A stretch of 64,000 nucleotides of DNA from the NCBI GenBank assembly GCA_021432605.1, contig MU271148.1, positions 255,362-319,361 on the forward strand, given 5' to 3'. Source of the stretch: Coniochaeta sp. PMI_546 (taxonomy: Eukaryota > Ascomycota > Sordariomycetes > Coniochaetales > Coniochaetaceae). This document shows positions 10,692-21,727 of the stretch, piece by piece. Under the pieces are notes generated by a model. It had not been told where the DNA came from. It saw only the letters and a list, made by a program, of their open reading frames with translations, and searched no databases. How positions within the stretch are numbered: the first letter of the stretch is position 1; each line of letters opens with the position of its first letter. The position numbers and the translations under genes were made by a program.

Positions 10692-11010
10692 TCCCCTACA
10701 ACACGTACAATTATCACCAGCCTCACTGGCGCCGGCGAGGTCAACGGCAGGCGTAGTATAGTATCCCGGGTTCCATCAATCAACCTGGCAAGTATAAGCA
10801 GCCGCCGGCGCCAAGGCAGGCAGGCGCCGGGGGCACCGGGTAGTAGGCGTGGCCTACCTTATAGTTTACACTCAATTGAAAACAATTTCTGCCGTATTTG
10901 ACCGCCTGAAATCGTCAATCTTTCGAAAACTCTACGGATTTGGAAGAATTGGCTCGCTCCGGGCATCGCGATGGCTTCAACCGTACAATATTCTTATAGT
11001 ATCTCTACGG

Positions 11011-11089
11011 TGGCAGGTCTGCGCAAATGGCTGGATGCATACGCCAAGAAGTCACTTTACAGCTAATTTTAGTGTGGGTAGACCTGCCA
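11011..11089. repeat. 10-bp inverted repeat bounding a 79-bp segment
   Basis: TGGCAGGTCT at 11011-11020 is exactly complementary to AGACCTGCCA at 11080-11089. Size is compatible with a very short non-autonomous element or a chance hairpin. I could not identify a target-site duplication. Confidence 0.3.
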
Positions 11090-11733
11090 AAGTGTGACAG
11101 CTGGCATCTTCTAAAAACGGCTACCTTAATATGTGCCCTTCATACCGCAGAATGACGTTTGGTTTGACTTCCCTCTTCCAGGCTCCCGCGGATGTTCAGG
11201 GGTGTTTTTCCCTTCTGGAATCCACTTTCGTCCCATCTTATCCCCCTGCTTTTGCCATGTTCTGCCCTGTTTGATGAAGCTAGTGTACATACACTGGTAG
11301 GTAGTAGTACATTGGCCCGTGCTGCCGCAGCCGCTTTCCATCTCGTTGGGTCGTTTCGTTTGTTGGCTTTTGGGCCACCCCGAACCACCTCGCCGGCGTC
11401 AGACTTCCATCTCAGGACTTCAAAGTGTGATTATCCCACACAACATCGCGAGGATTCGCTTCGTTAGAGTTCAAGGGTTACAGGCCCCTATCACTCTTGT
11501 GCAGGAATCCCAACGGTGGTCCTTGACTTTTGTGCAGATACACTACCTCGACGCCCTCTCTGCCAACCTCATCTCGATCTCTTCTCTCTCTCTCCGTCTC
11601 TCTCGCTCTTCTAACCAAGTCGACGCCGCCAAGTGCTCATGGCTGTGAAAGTCGCCCGAGGAGCTGCCAACTCTTACTATAATCAATAATACCAGACAAC
11701 CAACGAACCACAAAATACCTCTCTCGTCCTACA

Positions 11734-13710
11734 ATGGCTCGCCCATTCGACCGACACCTCCCGCTGGGACGACCACGGATAAGAAAAAGTTGCAGAGTAA
11801 TATCAGACAGCCAGGCTTCGAGTCCGAGAGGACTGCTTCTCGACGCGTTCATGGGCTACATCTCTACCTTCTTTCATGCACAATACCAGCCACGAGCCTC
11901 CTTCACCTCTACGACGAGGTTCATCATCTCCCCCGGATCCGCTACAGGAGAGCTGAGCCAGGCAGCATCATCCTCCACTCGACCGCCAGCATCCTTGAGC
12001 CCTCACCGCAACTTCCACAACTACTTTGTCACCCATCTGCCCTCGTCGTCCCTCCACCCCGACTCTCGCTCCTCAGCCGGTCCGCACCACAAGCTGCCGA
12101 GGTCTGCCTCGACACCGCACACACAGGGACCGGGCGCAGCCCCCGCCGTCGCGCCGCCGAACATGCCCAGCCGCGATCTCACCGTCGTACGCATCCCGCT
12201 CCGGAGCGCAAAGCACCACTTCGGCGCCTATGAGTCCCGCGGGTCGCGCTCGCACAATGAGGACACGAACCAGGCCGGCACCATCGACATGCCGGCCTTT
12301 GCCAAGAGGGCCCCGATGAGCCTGAGCCGAGGCCGCATGTCCAGGCCCAACGACGGCGAGGGCACAAGCGCGGACAGCGCCCTTGGCGATCCGCAGATAT
12401 TCTACTTTGGCGTCTTTGACGGCCACGGCGGCGCCGAGTGCAGCGAGTTCCTCCGCGACGAGCTGCACGGCTACATCGAGGAGGCAGCCGCAGAGTTCCA
12501 GCTGGGGAGCAGCCTCAGGGGAAAGCAGGGCAACTCCCTCTCGGATCCGCGCCCCCAGCAGCAGAACCAACGAGGCGCGAATCGGGTCCAGCTGGCCGGT
12601 GCAGAGGTCAAGCAAGAGATGAACCTTCCGGCCGTGAATGTCGGCGGTGTCGTGGACGAGGCGCCCAAACAGCCGCCGCTCGAGGGCGAGCAGCCCGTCC
12701 CGGCCCTGGCCGACGCGTGCAAGGCCGTCACTCTCGAAAAGGAACTGGTGGACGAGTACAGGAACCTGGTAGGCGGCTACTTCCGCCGCTTCAAGCCCCA
12801 GTACTTCGACATCCCGGACCCGCGCTCGACCTCGGATCCCGACTCCGGCACGGGCAACCCGGGCCGGGACTGCAAGAACACCACCGTCACCCTGGAGTCC
12901 GTCCTGACCTACGCCTTCCTCCGCGCCGACCTGGACTTCATCACCGCGCAGGCCCGCAAGCCGGACCGCGACGACCCCTACGCGGACGACTACCCGCTGA
13001 ACAAGGACGAGATCCTCGGCAGGCCCAGCCACATGCCTCCCTCGGGCCACAACACGATCGGCGGCCCCGCCCGCTTCAAGGGCGGCAGCACCGCCTCCAT
13101 CGCCCTCATCTCCACCCCGACCCCGGCCCCCTTCTGGCACCCCTCGGCCTCCTCGACCCTCGTCGTCGCCCACGTGGGCGACACCCGCATCCTCCTCTGC
13201 GAGACCGCCACCGGCCTCGCCCGCCCGCTGACCTCGGACCATCACCCCTCCAGCCCCGTCGAGTCGCGCCGGCTGCGCCGCTTCGCCGGCTCCGTCATCA
13301 CCGACTCCTTCGGCGAGGAGCGCATCACCGGACTCGCCAACAGCCGCGCCTTCGGCGACATGCAGTCCAAGCGCATCGGCGTCAGCGCCGAGCCGGAGAT
13401 CACCCGCGTCGAGCTGGGACCGGGCCAGTACAGTTTTCTCGCCCTCGTCTCGGACGGTGTGTCGGGCACCCTGAGCGACCAGGAGATCGTCGACGTGGTC
13501 AAGGAGGCCCGCACCCCCGAGGAGGGCGCCAGGCGCGTCGTCGACTATGCCACCGAGATCAGCGCCGATGGCGACAATGCCACCTGCCTTGTCGTGCGGC
13601 TCGGCGGGTGGGAGAGGCGGAGCGAGGGCGGCGTCGGTAGCTTGGGGACCAAGGAGATTAGGGATATTAGGCGGGCTGAGGCGGCGGATCCGAGGAGGGG
13701 GAGGAGGTGA
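11734..13710 (+). CDS. PP2C-type serine/threonine phosphatase
   Basis: Metal-dependent protein phosphatase of the PPM family, 658 residues in one exon. Motifs in order: SRSHNED (171-177), the metal-binding FGVFDGHGG (225-233), AHVGDTR near 478, LVSDGVSG near 570 and the closing DGDNATCLVVRL near 611. These supply the Asp residues of the binuclear metal site. A non-conserved insertion of about 110 residues follows the DGHGG block, with another spacer before the HVGDTR block; this and the Arg-rich N-terminus resemble yeast Ptc6, a mitochondrial PP2C, so a mitochondrial location is a guess. The start is uncertain: the first ATG (11734) gives a basic leader, and the next in-frame ATG is 11851. 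The leader region is very CT-rich. Strong GC bias at third positions produces long false frames on the other strand. Confidence 0.88.
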   Translation: MARPFDRHLPLGRPRIRKSCRVISDSQASSPRGLLLDAFMGYISTFFHAQYQPRASFTSTTRFIISPGSATGELSQAASSSTRPPASLSPHRNFHNYFVTHLPSSSLHPDSRSSAGPHHKLPRSASTPHTQGPGAAPAVAPPNMPSRDLTVVRIPLRSAKHHFGAYESRGSRSHNEDTNQAGTIDMPAFAKRAPMSLSRGRMSRPNDGEGTSADSALGDPQIFYFGVFDGHGGAECSEFLRDELHGYIEEAAAEFQLGSSLRGKQGNSLSDPRPQQQNQRGANRVQLAGAEVKQEMNLPAVNVGGVVDEAPKQPPLEGEQPVPALADACKAVTLEKELVDEYRNLVGGYFRRFKPQYFDIPDPRSTSDPDSGTGNPGRDCKNTTVTLESVLTYAFLRADLDFITAQARKPDRDDPYADDYPLNKDEILGRPSHMPPSGHNTIGGPARFKGGSTASIALISTPTPAPFWHPSASSTLVVAHVGDTRILLCETATGLARPLTSDHHPSSPVESRRLRRFAGSVITDSFGEERITGLANSRAFGDMQSKRIGVSAEPEITRVELGPGQYSFLALVSDGVSGTLSDQEIVDVVKEARTPEEGARRVVDYATEISADGDNATCLVVRLGGWERRSEGGVGSLGTKEIRDIRRAEAADPRRGRR

Positions 13711-14197
13711 TTTGGGGGAAAGAGACGAAGTGCTGGATTGGTCATCATGAAGCATTTTTGGTTGAGTTTGTGTTTGAAGCTGGAATGGTATGGTATGGGT
13801 TTGTGGGAACAGCATGTTGTTGCATTAGCATCAGCCCTGGTACAGGCAGGCGGGATTTGTCAAACTCGAGCATCATAAGCATTTAGCGACTGCGGAGCCA
13901 TACATGAACACATTAACTCTATGGAATACCCGTCTGGAAAGCCTTTCCAAGTGTATTCGATTCCTTAAGAGAGGCGTGCCCTGCGATGAGCTGCAGCAGG
14001 CACTCCTTTCTTTCCTATCAAACAGATCCGTGTCATCGACTTCCCCCATCACGTCGTAAACCACCCACCAAGCCCAAGTCCAAGCTTGTATGCCATCTCA
14101 TCATCACAAGGCGCCTCACTGCATTTTCAACCCTCGCGCCCCCCCATCTTTTCAAGTCATGCCATTTGGTGCCCCCCCATTGTCATCTCAGCAGTCC
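13711..14197. other. Intergenic region between convergent genes
   Basis: 3' flanks of the PP2C gene and of the het-c homologue. Nothing else is seen. Confidence 0.5.
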
Positions 14198-16764
14198 CTA
14201 CCACCGATGATTTCCACCAGGATACCCACCGGGGTTCTGGTTCCAACCCGGCCCCTGCTGAGGAGGCGGCTGTCCCCCATAAGGCGGGAACGGCGGCGGC
14301 GGGCCCTGTCCGTATCCCGGCCCGCCATACCCCGGAGGCGGCGGACCGGGCGGCGGCGGGCCCTGACCACCCCACTGCCCTCCTCCATACGGACCAGGCG
14401 GAGGAGGCGGCTGGGGGCCACCGTACCCGTATCCTCCCCCTCCATACCCCGGCTCGGGCATGGGAGGCTGCGGCGCCACTGCCCCGCTGTAATACGACGC
14501 CGCCTGGCCGTGAGTTGCCCCCGGCGGGAGCGCGGCTGCACCTCCTCCTCCTCCTCCTCCTCCTTGGTATCCGAAGCCCGAGCCCGAGGTGGGCCGCGGC
14601 GCAGGCGAGCTGGACATGTAGCCCTGCTGCACCGACCCGTCGCCGCCGCCCATGGCGCTCAGGTCGCGCGTCTGGATCTGGCTCCACAGCGAGCCCTTGA
14701 CCTTGCCGTGCCCGAGGCCCGCGACGGCGTCCTGGAAGGCGCCAAAGGTGCCGTGGTTGTGGCCCGCGTGGCCGCCGGCGCCGGATCCGGCGTTCTTGTT
14801 CTCGGTGGTGAGGATGTGGTTCTTGCCGTTCTTGACCGACTCGGAGGAGAGGAGGTGGTCAATCGGCTGGCGCGTCTCCTGCGCCCAGGTGCGGACCGTG
14901 GCGAACATGTCGCGCTGGATCTGGATGCTCTCGTCGCGCAGGGCCGGGTGGTGGAAGGCGCGGAGGACGTCGTTGACGATCTGGTCTACGGGTACGCCCG
15001 GGTTCTCCCAGGCGTAGATTACGCGGCTGATTTCGAGTTTTGTCAGTGTGAGCCGCTACAGGATTTAAATTGGGGGATGATAACAGACTTACGGGACGAC
15101 GTATTGTACAATCGTCGCGGCTACTCGTCCGGCGACGGGGTTGAGGATGTTGGTGAAGTGGTCCTTGGAGAGCATCGAGTGCGTCGGGTCGGAGCAGTTG
15201 GGATTCTTCCATGGCTCAAGCTGCGAGTTGGCGCTGGAGTTGATGACGGTGGACGAGCCATCCTTCAAGACTTTCGATACCTGTTCGATGATGGGCCTGA
15301 CGAAGGGGGCGAGGAGACCGAGAACGAAGGCGGTGAGCGTCTCGCTGATCTTGTCGAGCAATTTCTCCAGGCCGGGCACCTTGGAGATCATGTTGTTGAT
15401 CGACTTGACAATCTTGTCCCGGAACTCGAGGATGGGATAGATTTGCTTGGCGACCTTGACGGGGTCGAAATCAGGGCTCATGCCGGGAACCATGTTAGGG
15501 TTGGCTCGGCTGTTCTGCTGTGCCTGGGCATTGCGCTGTTCTTGAGCTGCCGAAGCCGCCTTCAGCTCTTGGGCCTGCGATGCAAATCCTCCTCCGATTG
15601 ATGGCAGCTGACCGATCAAGTGGATGAAGTCTCCGCCACCACTCGAGCTGCCGAGTCCGAACAGACCACGTTGGCCGGGGGCATTGAGTCCGCCGCCGCC
15701 GCCAGACTTGCTTAGTTGCTCGGCATTTTTGAGGGCGATGTTCATTTCATCGACCTCTGACTGAGTGAAGTGGTCGGTGGCTTCTCCGAGCACCGAGTGC
15801 AGAAAGTCGACAGCGCCGAACGTGCCGGTCACCAAGGGGTACACCCTCTTGCCCCTGATGTTGATCTCGGTGCTGGTGCCGCAGTGGGGGAAGACCGAGT
15901 GGTGACCAAGCTCACGCAGAGCCAGCTCGCAGTAGTTGCTGTGAGCGCTGAAGTCCTCCATGCAATGCAGAGCCTGGCCCAGGCATCTCAGAGCTTCGCA
16001 GAGATCGGCTTCCTTGCCCGAGGCGTGGCCGCCACTAGTGTAGACGCGGCCAAAGTGGATGCTGCGGGCGAAACTGAAGCGTAGGTAGCCAGCACTTGTT
16101 GCCCAGCCTCCCTGCTCGTTGGCGATGTAGTTCTTCATACCGGTCTGCATATCGATTTGGGTCTCTTGGGGTTGAACCGGACCGCGCAATCTCGGATCAA
16201 ACTTCCGCGCATCCAGGCCGTCGGCGTAGCCAAGAGGGTTGTCAATGTGTTCTTCGGGGCGATAGACTCCAAGGCGCTCTTCCGTGACCTCGAATTCCTC
16301 GGTTGCGTAGCCATGAGCCAAGAAAGAGAGCACCCAGACCTATCGTGCGAGCGGTTAGACCTGTGCAGTCTCGTATGCCGCCAATATTGACACTTACCAA
16401 GATCCTGATAGTGGCAGCGTTGACGCCCTTCAGGCTGCCGACGTCAACAGCCTGAGAGTAGTCACGAAGCCAGTTGCCAAAGTAGGTGCGCGAGATCATC
16501 ATGCTCGTCCATTTCTTGCCGTGCAAGAACGCGAGAGTCTCGAGGACATCCTCGATATCTGTGTGTCTTGATCAGATCCTGTGCCGGGAGGGGAATAGCT
16601 TGGGTGTTGATATGCGAACCTCCATGTCTCCAATTGTGACCCTCGACCTGTGCAATGGAGGGAATGTTTCCGGCACCGAAAGCTGAAGCGCCGCTGGGAA
16701 GTACGACAAGAAGTATCGCAAAGACCAGGAGCGTGGTGCCCCAGCCTATTCTCAAGGACGCCAT
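14198..16764 (-). CDS. het-c: HET-C heterokaryon incompatibility protein homologue
   Basis: Exons 16764-16620, 16558-16398, 16339-15093 and 15026-14198 give 793 residues. A signal peptide spans residues 1-28. The conserved start is complete: EGHNWRHGDIEDVL, then WTSMMISRTYFGNWLRDYSQAVDVGSLKG, typical of the Het-C family. A CMEDFSAHSNYCELALRELG block follows near 228-246. A Gly/Ser-rich segment at about 313-338, just after VDEMNIALKNAEQ, sits where the Neurospora protein varies between alleles (from memory). The last 150 residues are Gly/Pro/Tyr-rich, also as in Neurospora. In Neurospora crassa het-c alleles decide vegetative self/non-self recognition together with pin-c; outside that genus Het-C proteins are widespread and their basic role is unclear. 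The first intron has an unusual GTTCGC donor. Neighbours are a PP2C and a fatty acid hydroxylase, not a HET-domain gene. Confidence 0.92.
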
Positions 16765-18027
16765 ATGCTCTTGCCGTACGCGAGGAAAGGCTCTATCAGC
16801 AACAGCAATGCGATCGTAATCGAGTCAACGCAATACAATGCAGGGTAGCAACTTGTTGTAGGTGATATAGGGCTGAAGGGTGATGGTGAGAGGGAGTGTG
16901 CGCGCCCAATGCAAGGTTGAGGTAGCTTTTAATGACGATGCTGATGCTGATGGAGGGGTAGCTGAGGTACAGTACCTACCAACCTGTACTACCTCAGTAG
17001 CACAGTATACCGGTGCTGCGATCGAGTCCAGCTGATTTTAGGTTTATCTTATCGGCATAAGCAAGGTACCTTTACTGTGGTACGTATTGTGGTAGTACAT
17101 GTAGATCCTTCAGCCCTGGCGGCCTCAAACACCCCACCACTCGTTTCGCGTGCTACTATACACTACCAAGTACAAGTTGAGCTCAAATGACTACCTATGA
17201 GCACATGAAGACACAATCGGCATTATGTCCATAATAGAGGTACGTGTAGAATATCTTGTTTGTTTCTTGGGTTGGCTTGCTAACCTGGTGGTTACCTAGC
17301 TCAGCAAAGACAACGTATATCATAGTCTATGTACTTGACTCCAGTGTTGCACATTCCTGGACCTCGAGTGCCTCGCAGCGAGGATTGTCGAGTATTTTCT
17401 TTCCAACTTCATTGCGCTCAGATATAGGGTACCTTGATCGAGTACGTGTCAAAGAAACACTACCGTAAGCCACCTCGGTCCGCGATGGCATCTGTATAGC
17501 TTAACTTTAAATATCGTGCATCAAGAGGAGAGAGCCCGAGTAGAAAGACTCCCCCTGGTCTGGCACATGCAAATGTCAGTGCAAGCCTGTAGAGTGCAGG
17601 CTAGAGGTAGTACACAGTAAGTGCAAGGTACTGCTGTAATAGGATGACACGGACGGGTGCGCAGCTACCCGTAATTATTCTGACAGGCAGACAGGCCACC
17701 TTCCAGTGGAGACAACGCCACCATCTGCCGACCTTTCCAAGTTCCCACTGCGCGTCTTGTAGCGTCTCCTTTTTCTTAGGACCCTTGAATGTTTCCTGAT
17801 GCCACTCTGAGAAAAACTGGATCGGAAGAGAAAGACTTCATTTAGCTCACAAGCCCCGGATCTTCCGCCAATCTCTGTCTTGTCATACACCATTTTTGTC
17901 GTTCCTTACCTCTCTTCTCGCTCTCCCTTTCGCGGTGACCTGGCACTGTCTTATTTTTGTAGCACCGTGGCCGCCTCCGGACCGTCCGACTCCTCCGGTT
18001 CCAAGTCAGTGCGACCAGCCGCGCAAC
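16765..18027. promoter_or_regulatory. Divergent promoter region of het-c and the fatty acid hydroxylase
   Basis: 1.26 kb between two start codons. It is rich in short GGTA/TACC palindromes, for example the near-symmetric stretch at 16959-17000 and GGTAC-containing pieces at about 17066, 17080 and 17625. No gene is seen. An in-frame ATG at 17896 upstream of the hydroxylase gives an alternative N-terminus. Confidence 0.5.
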
Positions 18028-19231
18028 ATGCCTTCGGCCACACTTCCGACCTTATCTCGCTCTGAGATCGCGTCGCATAACACAGCAAAGTCCTGCTATG
18101 TCACCCTAGGAAACAACGTCTACGATGTCACGGACTTCCTCGACTCCCATCCCGGTGGGGCCGACCTGGTGCTCGAATACGCCGGCAAGGACATCGCAGA
18201 CATTCTGAAGGACGAAGCTTCGCATACCCATTCCGACACCGCTTACGAGGTCCTCGATGACTCCTTGGTTGGCTTTGTGGCTTCAGGCAAGTCTGCGAAT
18301 GGCTCGGCCGCAAACGGAAGTGCAAACGGGACCGGAGAGTCTCAAGAGCTGCGGACGGATAGCAAGGGACGGCCTATTCACCCAAAGACCGGCATGTCGT
18401 GCGAGGAGGACCTGAGCAAGGAGACCGATCTCGACACCGACTACAAGACGCACAAGTTTCTCGACCTGAACCGTCCGCTCTTCGCTCAGATCTGGTTTGG
18501 CGGCTTCTCAAAGGAATTCTACCTCGACCAAGTCCACCGGCCTCGACACTACAAGGGCGGTGAATCCGCGCCCCTCTTTGGCAACATCCTCGAACCACTG
18601 ACCAAGACGGCATGGTGGATGATTCCTACCATCTGGGCACCGCCCGTGGCATACGGAGTGTATCTCGCCAGTGCAGGGTTTGATAATTGGCTGAAACAGG
18701 CGGCCTTCTATGTCGCTGGCTTGTGCATCTGGTCTCTGCTGGAATACATTCTGCACAGATTCCTTTTCCACCTGGACTAGTACGTCTATCATCTGACTCA
18801 ATCATTCTCAACCGATCTGTGTGACTAACCGCCTTCATAGTTACCTGCCAGACAACAGGGTCGGCATCACAGCACATTTCCTCCTCCACGGCATTCACCA
18901 CTACCTGCCAATGGACAAGTACAGGCTCGTCATGCCCCCAACGCTCTTCATCGTGCTAGCCACTCCGTTCTGGAAGCTGGCTCACACCATCTTCTACTGG
19001 GACTGGAACATCGCGACGACCGTGTTCTGCGGCGGCATAACTGGATATATCCTCTACGACTTGACTCACTACTTCCTGCACCACCAGAACCTGCCTCTGT
19101 GGTACAAGCAACTCAAGAAGTACCATCTGGCCCACCACTTCCTCGACTACGAGAATGGATTCGGCGTTACCAGCCCGTTCTGGGATACGGTTTTCGGCAC
19201 TCCGCTTCCGATGCTGGTCAAGGCCAACTGA
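18028..19231 (+). CDS. Fatty acid 2-hydroxylase with cytochrome b5 domain (Scs7/FA2H type)
   Basis: ER membrane enzyme that 2-hydroxylates the very-long-chain acyl part of ceramides. Exons 18028-18779 and 18841-19231 give 380 residues, normal for Scs7. The N-terminal cytochrome b5 domain (about 5-95) contains the HPGG haem motif near residue 41 and a second candidate haem His near 72. A hydroxylase domain follows, with the His-rich iron motifs HRFLFH, HGIHH, HYFLHH and HLAHH in order between helices. The 61-nt intron (18780-18840, donor GTACGT, acceptor TAG) falls inside HLDYYLPDNR and is needed to link the first and second His motifs. I prefer the ATG at 18028 because MPSATLPTLSRSEIASHN leads straight into the b5 domain; an in-frame ATG at 17896 would add 44 residues with a hydrophobic start. 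Confidence 0.94.
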
Positions 19232-19838
19232 GGGCTTGTGAATGAATATATCTGGTGAATTGTGGCAAGTGCATGCCACTCATTCCTCCGCCGCGAACAT
19301 GAGGGCCCATAGAGCTTCCGGGTGTATGAGTAAGATGCGTATGAATTGGCGTTGGCGTTGGCATTTGTGATTTTGGCATAGGAGTGGTGAAACTCGGAAC
19401 ATGTACCTCTGCTCACCCCTAAGGTATCCTTGAAGGCTGGCACATACCTTGAGAGACTAGCCATTATAATAGTAATATCATCTGTTTCTACATCCTGGTG
19501 TCCTAAGATCAAAACTTCACAGATGGTATTGTACTACCATAGGATAACTATACCTTACCTCGGCATCTGCCTGGAAAGTGACAAGCAAAAGACGAAGGCC
19601 CCTGCCACGTGACTCATTTCCAAAACCTAGGCCACGCACTGACCACCTCATTCCAGATTCCCTCTCCTCCACACCACCAAGGTAATATCTTTACTAAATC
19701 AAGATCTTTCCATATTTCAGCCACACAGTCTCTCGATCAAACCCCCGACCACATCGCGACTCTTCTCAGACATCCCCTGGATATCATTCATCTATTCAAT
19801 ATCTCTGTGCTGATCGAGGATCCCCAATCGCATTCATC
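19232..19838. other. Intergenic region, promoter of the splicing factor gene
   Basis: 607 bp between two genes on the same strand. No further gene, repeat or RNA is seen. Confidence 0.5.
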
Positions 19839-21727
19839 ATGTCAGGTTTGGACGTAGAAGCGCTGCTTGACTCGACGGCCAATTCCAAGGAGCAGGCCAT
19901 CAAGGCAACAGCTAACGGCGATTCACCCCAGAATGGCGACCGCGACGGCCGCCTGAGCCGCGCGCGCGACACGAGCCGTGACCGAGACAGGGAACGCGAC
20001 CGCAAGCACCGAGATCGCAGCGCCGGCCGACGGAGCTCCCACCGCGACTCCGTCAGCGATACCGGCAAGGACACTCCCAGAAGTGACGCAGGCAGCCACA
20101 AGAGTAGGCGGAGGAGTCGAAGCCGTGATTCTGACCGCCGACACTCACGTCGTCATAGAGATGGCGACTACTACCGCAGCCGAGGTGGGCGCTCGCGCTC
20201 GCGCTCGCCCACCCGCTATTACCGCCCTCGCGGGGACGACCGTCGCGACCGCGATTATCGCCGCCGAGATGATGAGAAGGATGATCGACGTAGTAGTGCC
20301 AGACACGGCAGTGCTCGCGCCGCCACTCCACCGCCCTTGAACGAGGATGAGCGCGATCGTCGCACTGTGTTTGTTCAACAGCTTGCTGCCAGACTTCGAA
20401 CTCGTGAGCTGAAAGAATTTTTCGAAAAGGTTGGGCCTGTAGCTGAAGCCCAGATTGTGAAGGACCGCGTCAGCAACCGATCTAAAGGGTATGTGTTTCC
20501 CCCCCTACTCCATTGATTATCCACCTACGTTCATCAAAAATAGCTTTGCTAACCACCAGCTTCTATAGTGTCGGTTACGTTGAGTTTAAGAAAGAAGAGT
20601 CCGTCGCTGCCGCGCTACAGCTCACTGGCCAGAAACTCCTAGGTATCCCTGTCATCGTGCAGCTTACAGAAGCTGAGAAGAACCGTCAAGTCCGGAACAC
20701 TGAGTCTTCCGGTAACCACCCCAACTCGATTCCCTTTCACCGCTTGTATGTGGGCAACATCCACTTTAGCATTACCGAGACGGACCTCCAAAACGTCTTT
20801 GAGCCGTTCGGCGAACTCGAGTTTGTTCAGCTGCAGAAAGACGACAACGGCCGCAGCCGCGGCTATGGTTTTGTACAGTAAGTAAACCGAGGCTCGGAAT
20901 TCATGTTGGGGCAAGAACAGTAGCTAACAATATTGCAGATTCCGTGATGCCGGTCAAGCTCGGGAGGCTTTGGAGAAGATGAATGGCTTCGACCTCGCGG
21001 GTCGCCCGATCCGCGTTGGTCTTGGTAACGATAAGTTCACCCCTGAGTCGACTGCCAATCTCCTGCAGAGATTCCAGCCCGGCCAAAACGGCCAGCAACA
21101 GTTTCAGGGATCCGCTTTCTCGGGTGCCGGAGGTCGCGGACCCCCATCCTCCAACTTCGATCGCGCTGGCGTGCGCGACAGCGAGAAAGGCGGCGGCGCC
21201 AGCGCCTTGGACGACACCGACGTCGCCGGCGTCAACTTTAACAACTATAGTCGAGACGCGCTCATGAGGAAACTGGCCAGAACTGACGAGCCCGTTGGCA
21301 CCGCTGATCGGCAGATCCTAAAACCCAAGACCGAGGCCCCCAAGCCTCTCCCCATCAATGTCAACATGGCCAGCCGCTGTGTTGTCCTCCACAACATGTT
21401 TGACCCTGCAGAGTACGTGTCCCCTTGTCGTGTATATTTTGCTATCAGTCACTAACGCTTCGCTATAGGGAAGAGGGTGAGGACTGGGTCAAAGAACTGG
21501 AAGACGACGTTCGGGCTGAAGCCGAAGCGAAATATGGTCACGTTGTTCACATTGCTCTAGATCCCAACTCGCAAGGCGACATCTACCTCAAGTTCGACAA
21601 GGTTCAGGGCGGAGAGAACGCCATCAAGGGCCTGAACGGCCGCTACTTTGGTGGACGCATGATCAGCGCTGCTCCTGTTGTGGACGCGGTCTACAGCAGT
21701 TTGTTCTCACGCACCAAGGCGATCTAA
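19839..21727 (+). CDS. CAPER/Rsd1-type RS-domain splicing factor with three RRMs
   Basis: Nuclear pre-mRNA splicing factor of the CC1/CAPER/Rsd1 family, thought to bridge the branch-site machinery. Exons 19839-20488, 20569-20877, 20939-21412 and 21469-21727 give 563 residues. Residues 30-165 form an Arg/Ser/Asp-rich RS domain. RRM1 begins at [13 protein letters not shown] and continues into [12 protein letters not shown]2 has the RNP motifs LYVGNIHF and RGYGFVQF. The third, C-terminal domain looks like a U2AF-homology motif: an acidic helix ([14 protein letters not shown]) and the RYF tripeptide within [10 protein letters not shown], which in UHMs binds a Trp-containing ligand peptide. All three introns interrupt conserved domain sequence and are well supported. 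The order RS-RRM-RRM-linker-UHM is that of the family. Confidence 0.93.

Larger units (their letters stand above)
10129..11733. other. Divergent intergenic region
   Basis: Lies between the start codons of the BTB-like gene and the PP2C gene. It contains an imperfect tandem repeat (10637-10691), a 10-bp inverted repeat pair (11011-11020 and 11080-11089) and a CT-rich stretch at about 11573-11613 that is probably PP2C leader or core promoter. The part from 10440 to 11100 has a patchwork of GC-rich and AT-rich blocks, as an old mobile-element remnant might, but I cannot name a family. Confidence 0.5.

Noticed and set aside
12438-13640. 400-codon plus-strand frame inside the PP2C gene
   Set aside because: Arg/Pro/Gly-rich shadow in another frame of the same gene.
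12073-13815. 580-codon open frame on the minus strand across the PP2C gene
   Set aside because: Mirror of GC-rich third codon positions of the true plus-strand gene; its translation is repetitive Gly/Ala/Val/Arg/Asp and has no motif.
14090-15601. 503-codon plus-strand frame opposite the het-c homologue
   Set aside because: Antisense of well-supported het-c exons; composition is biased and there is no domain.
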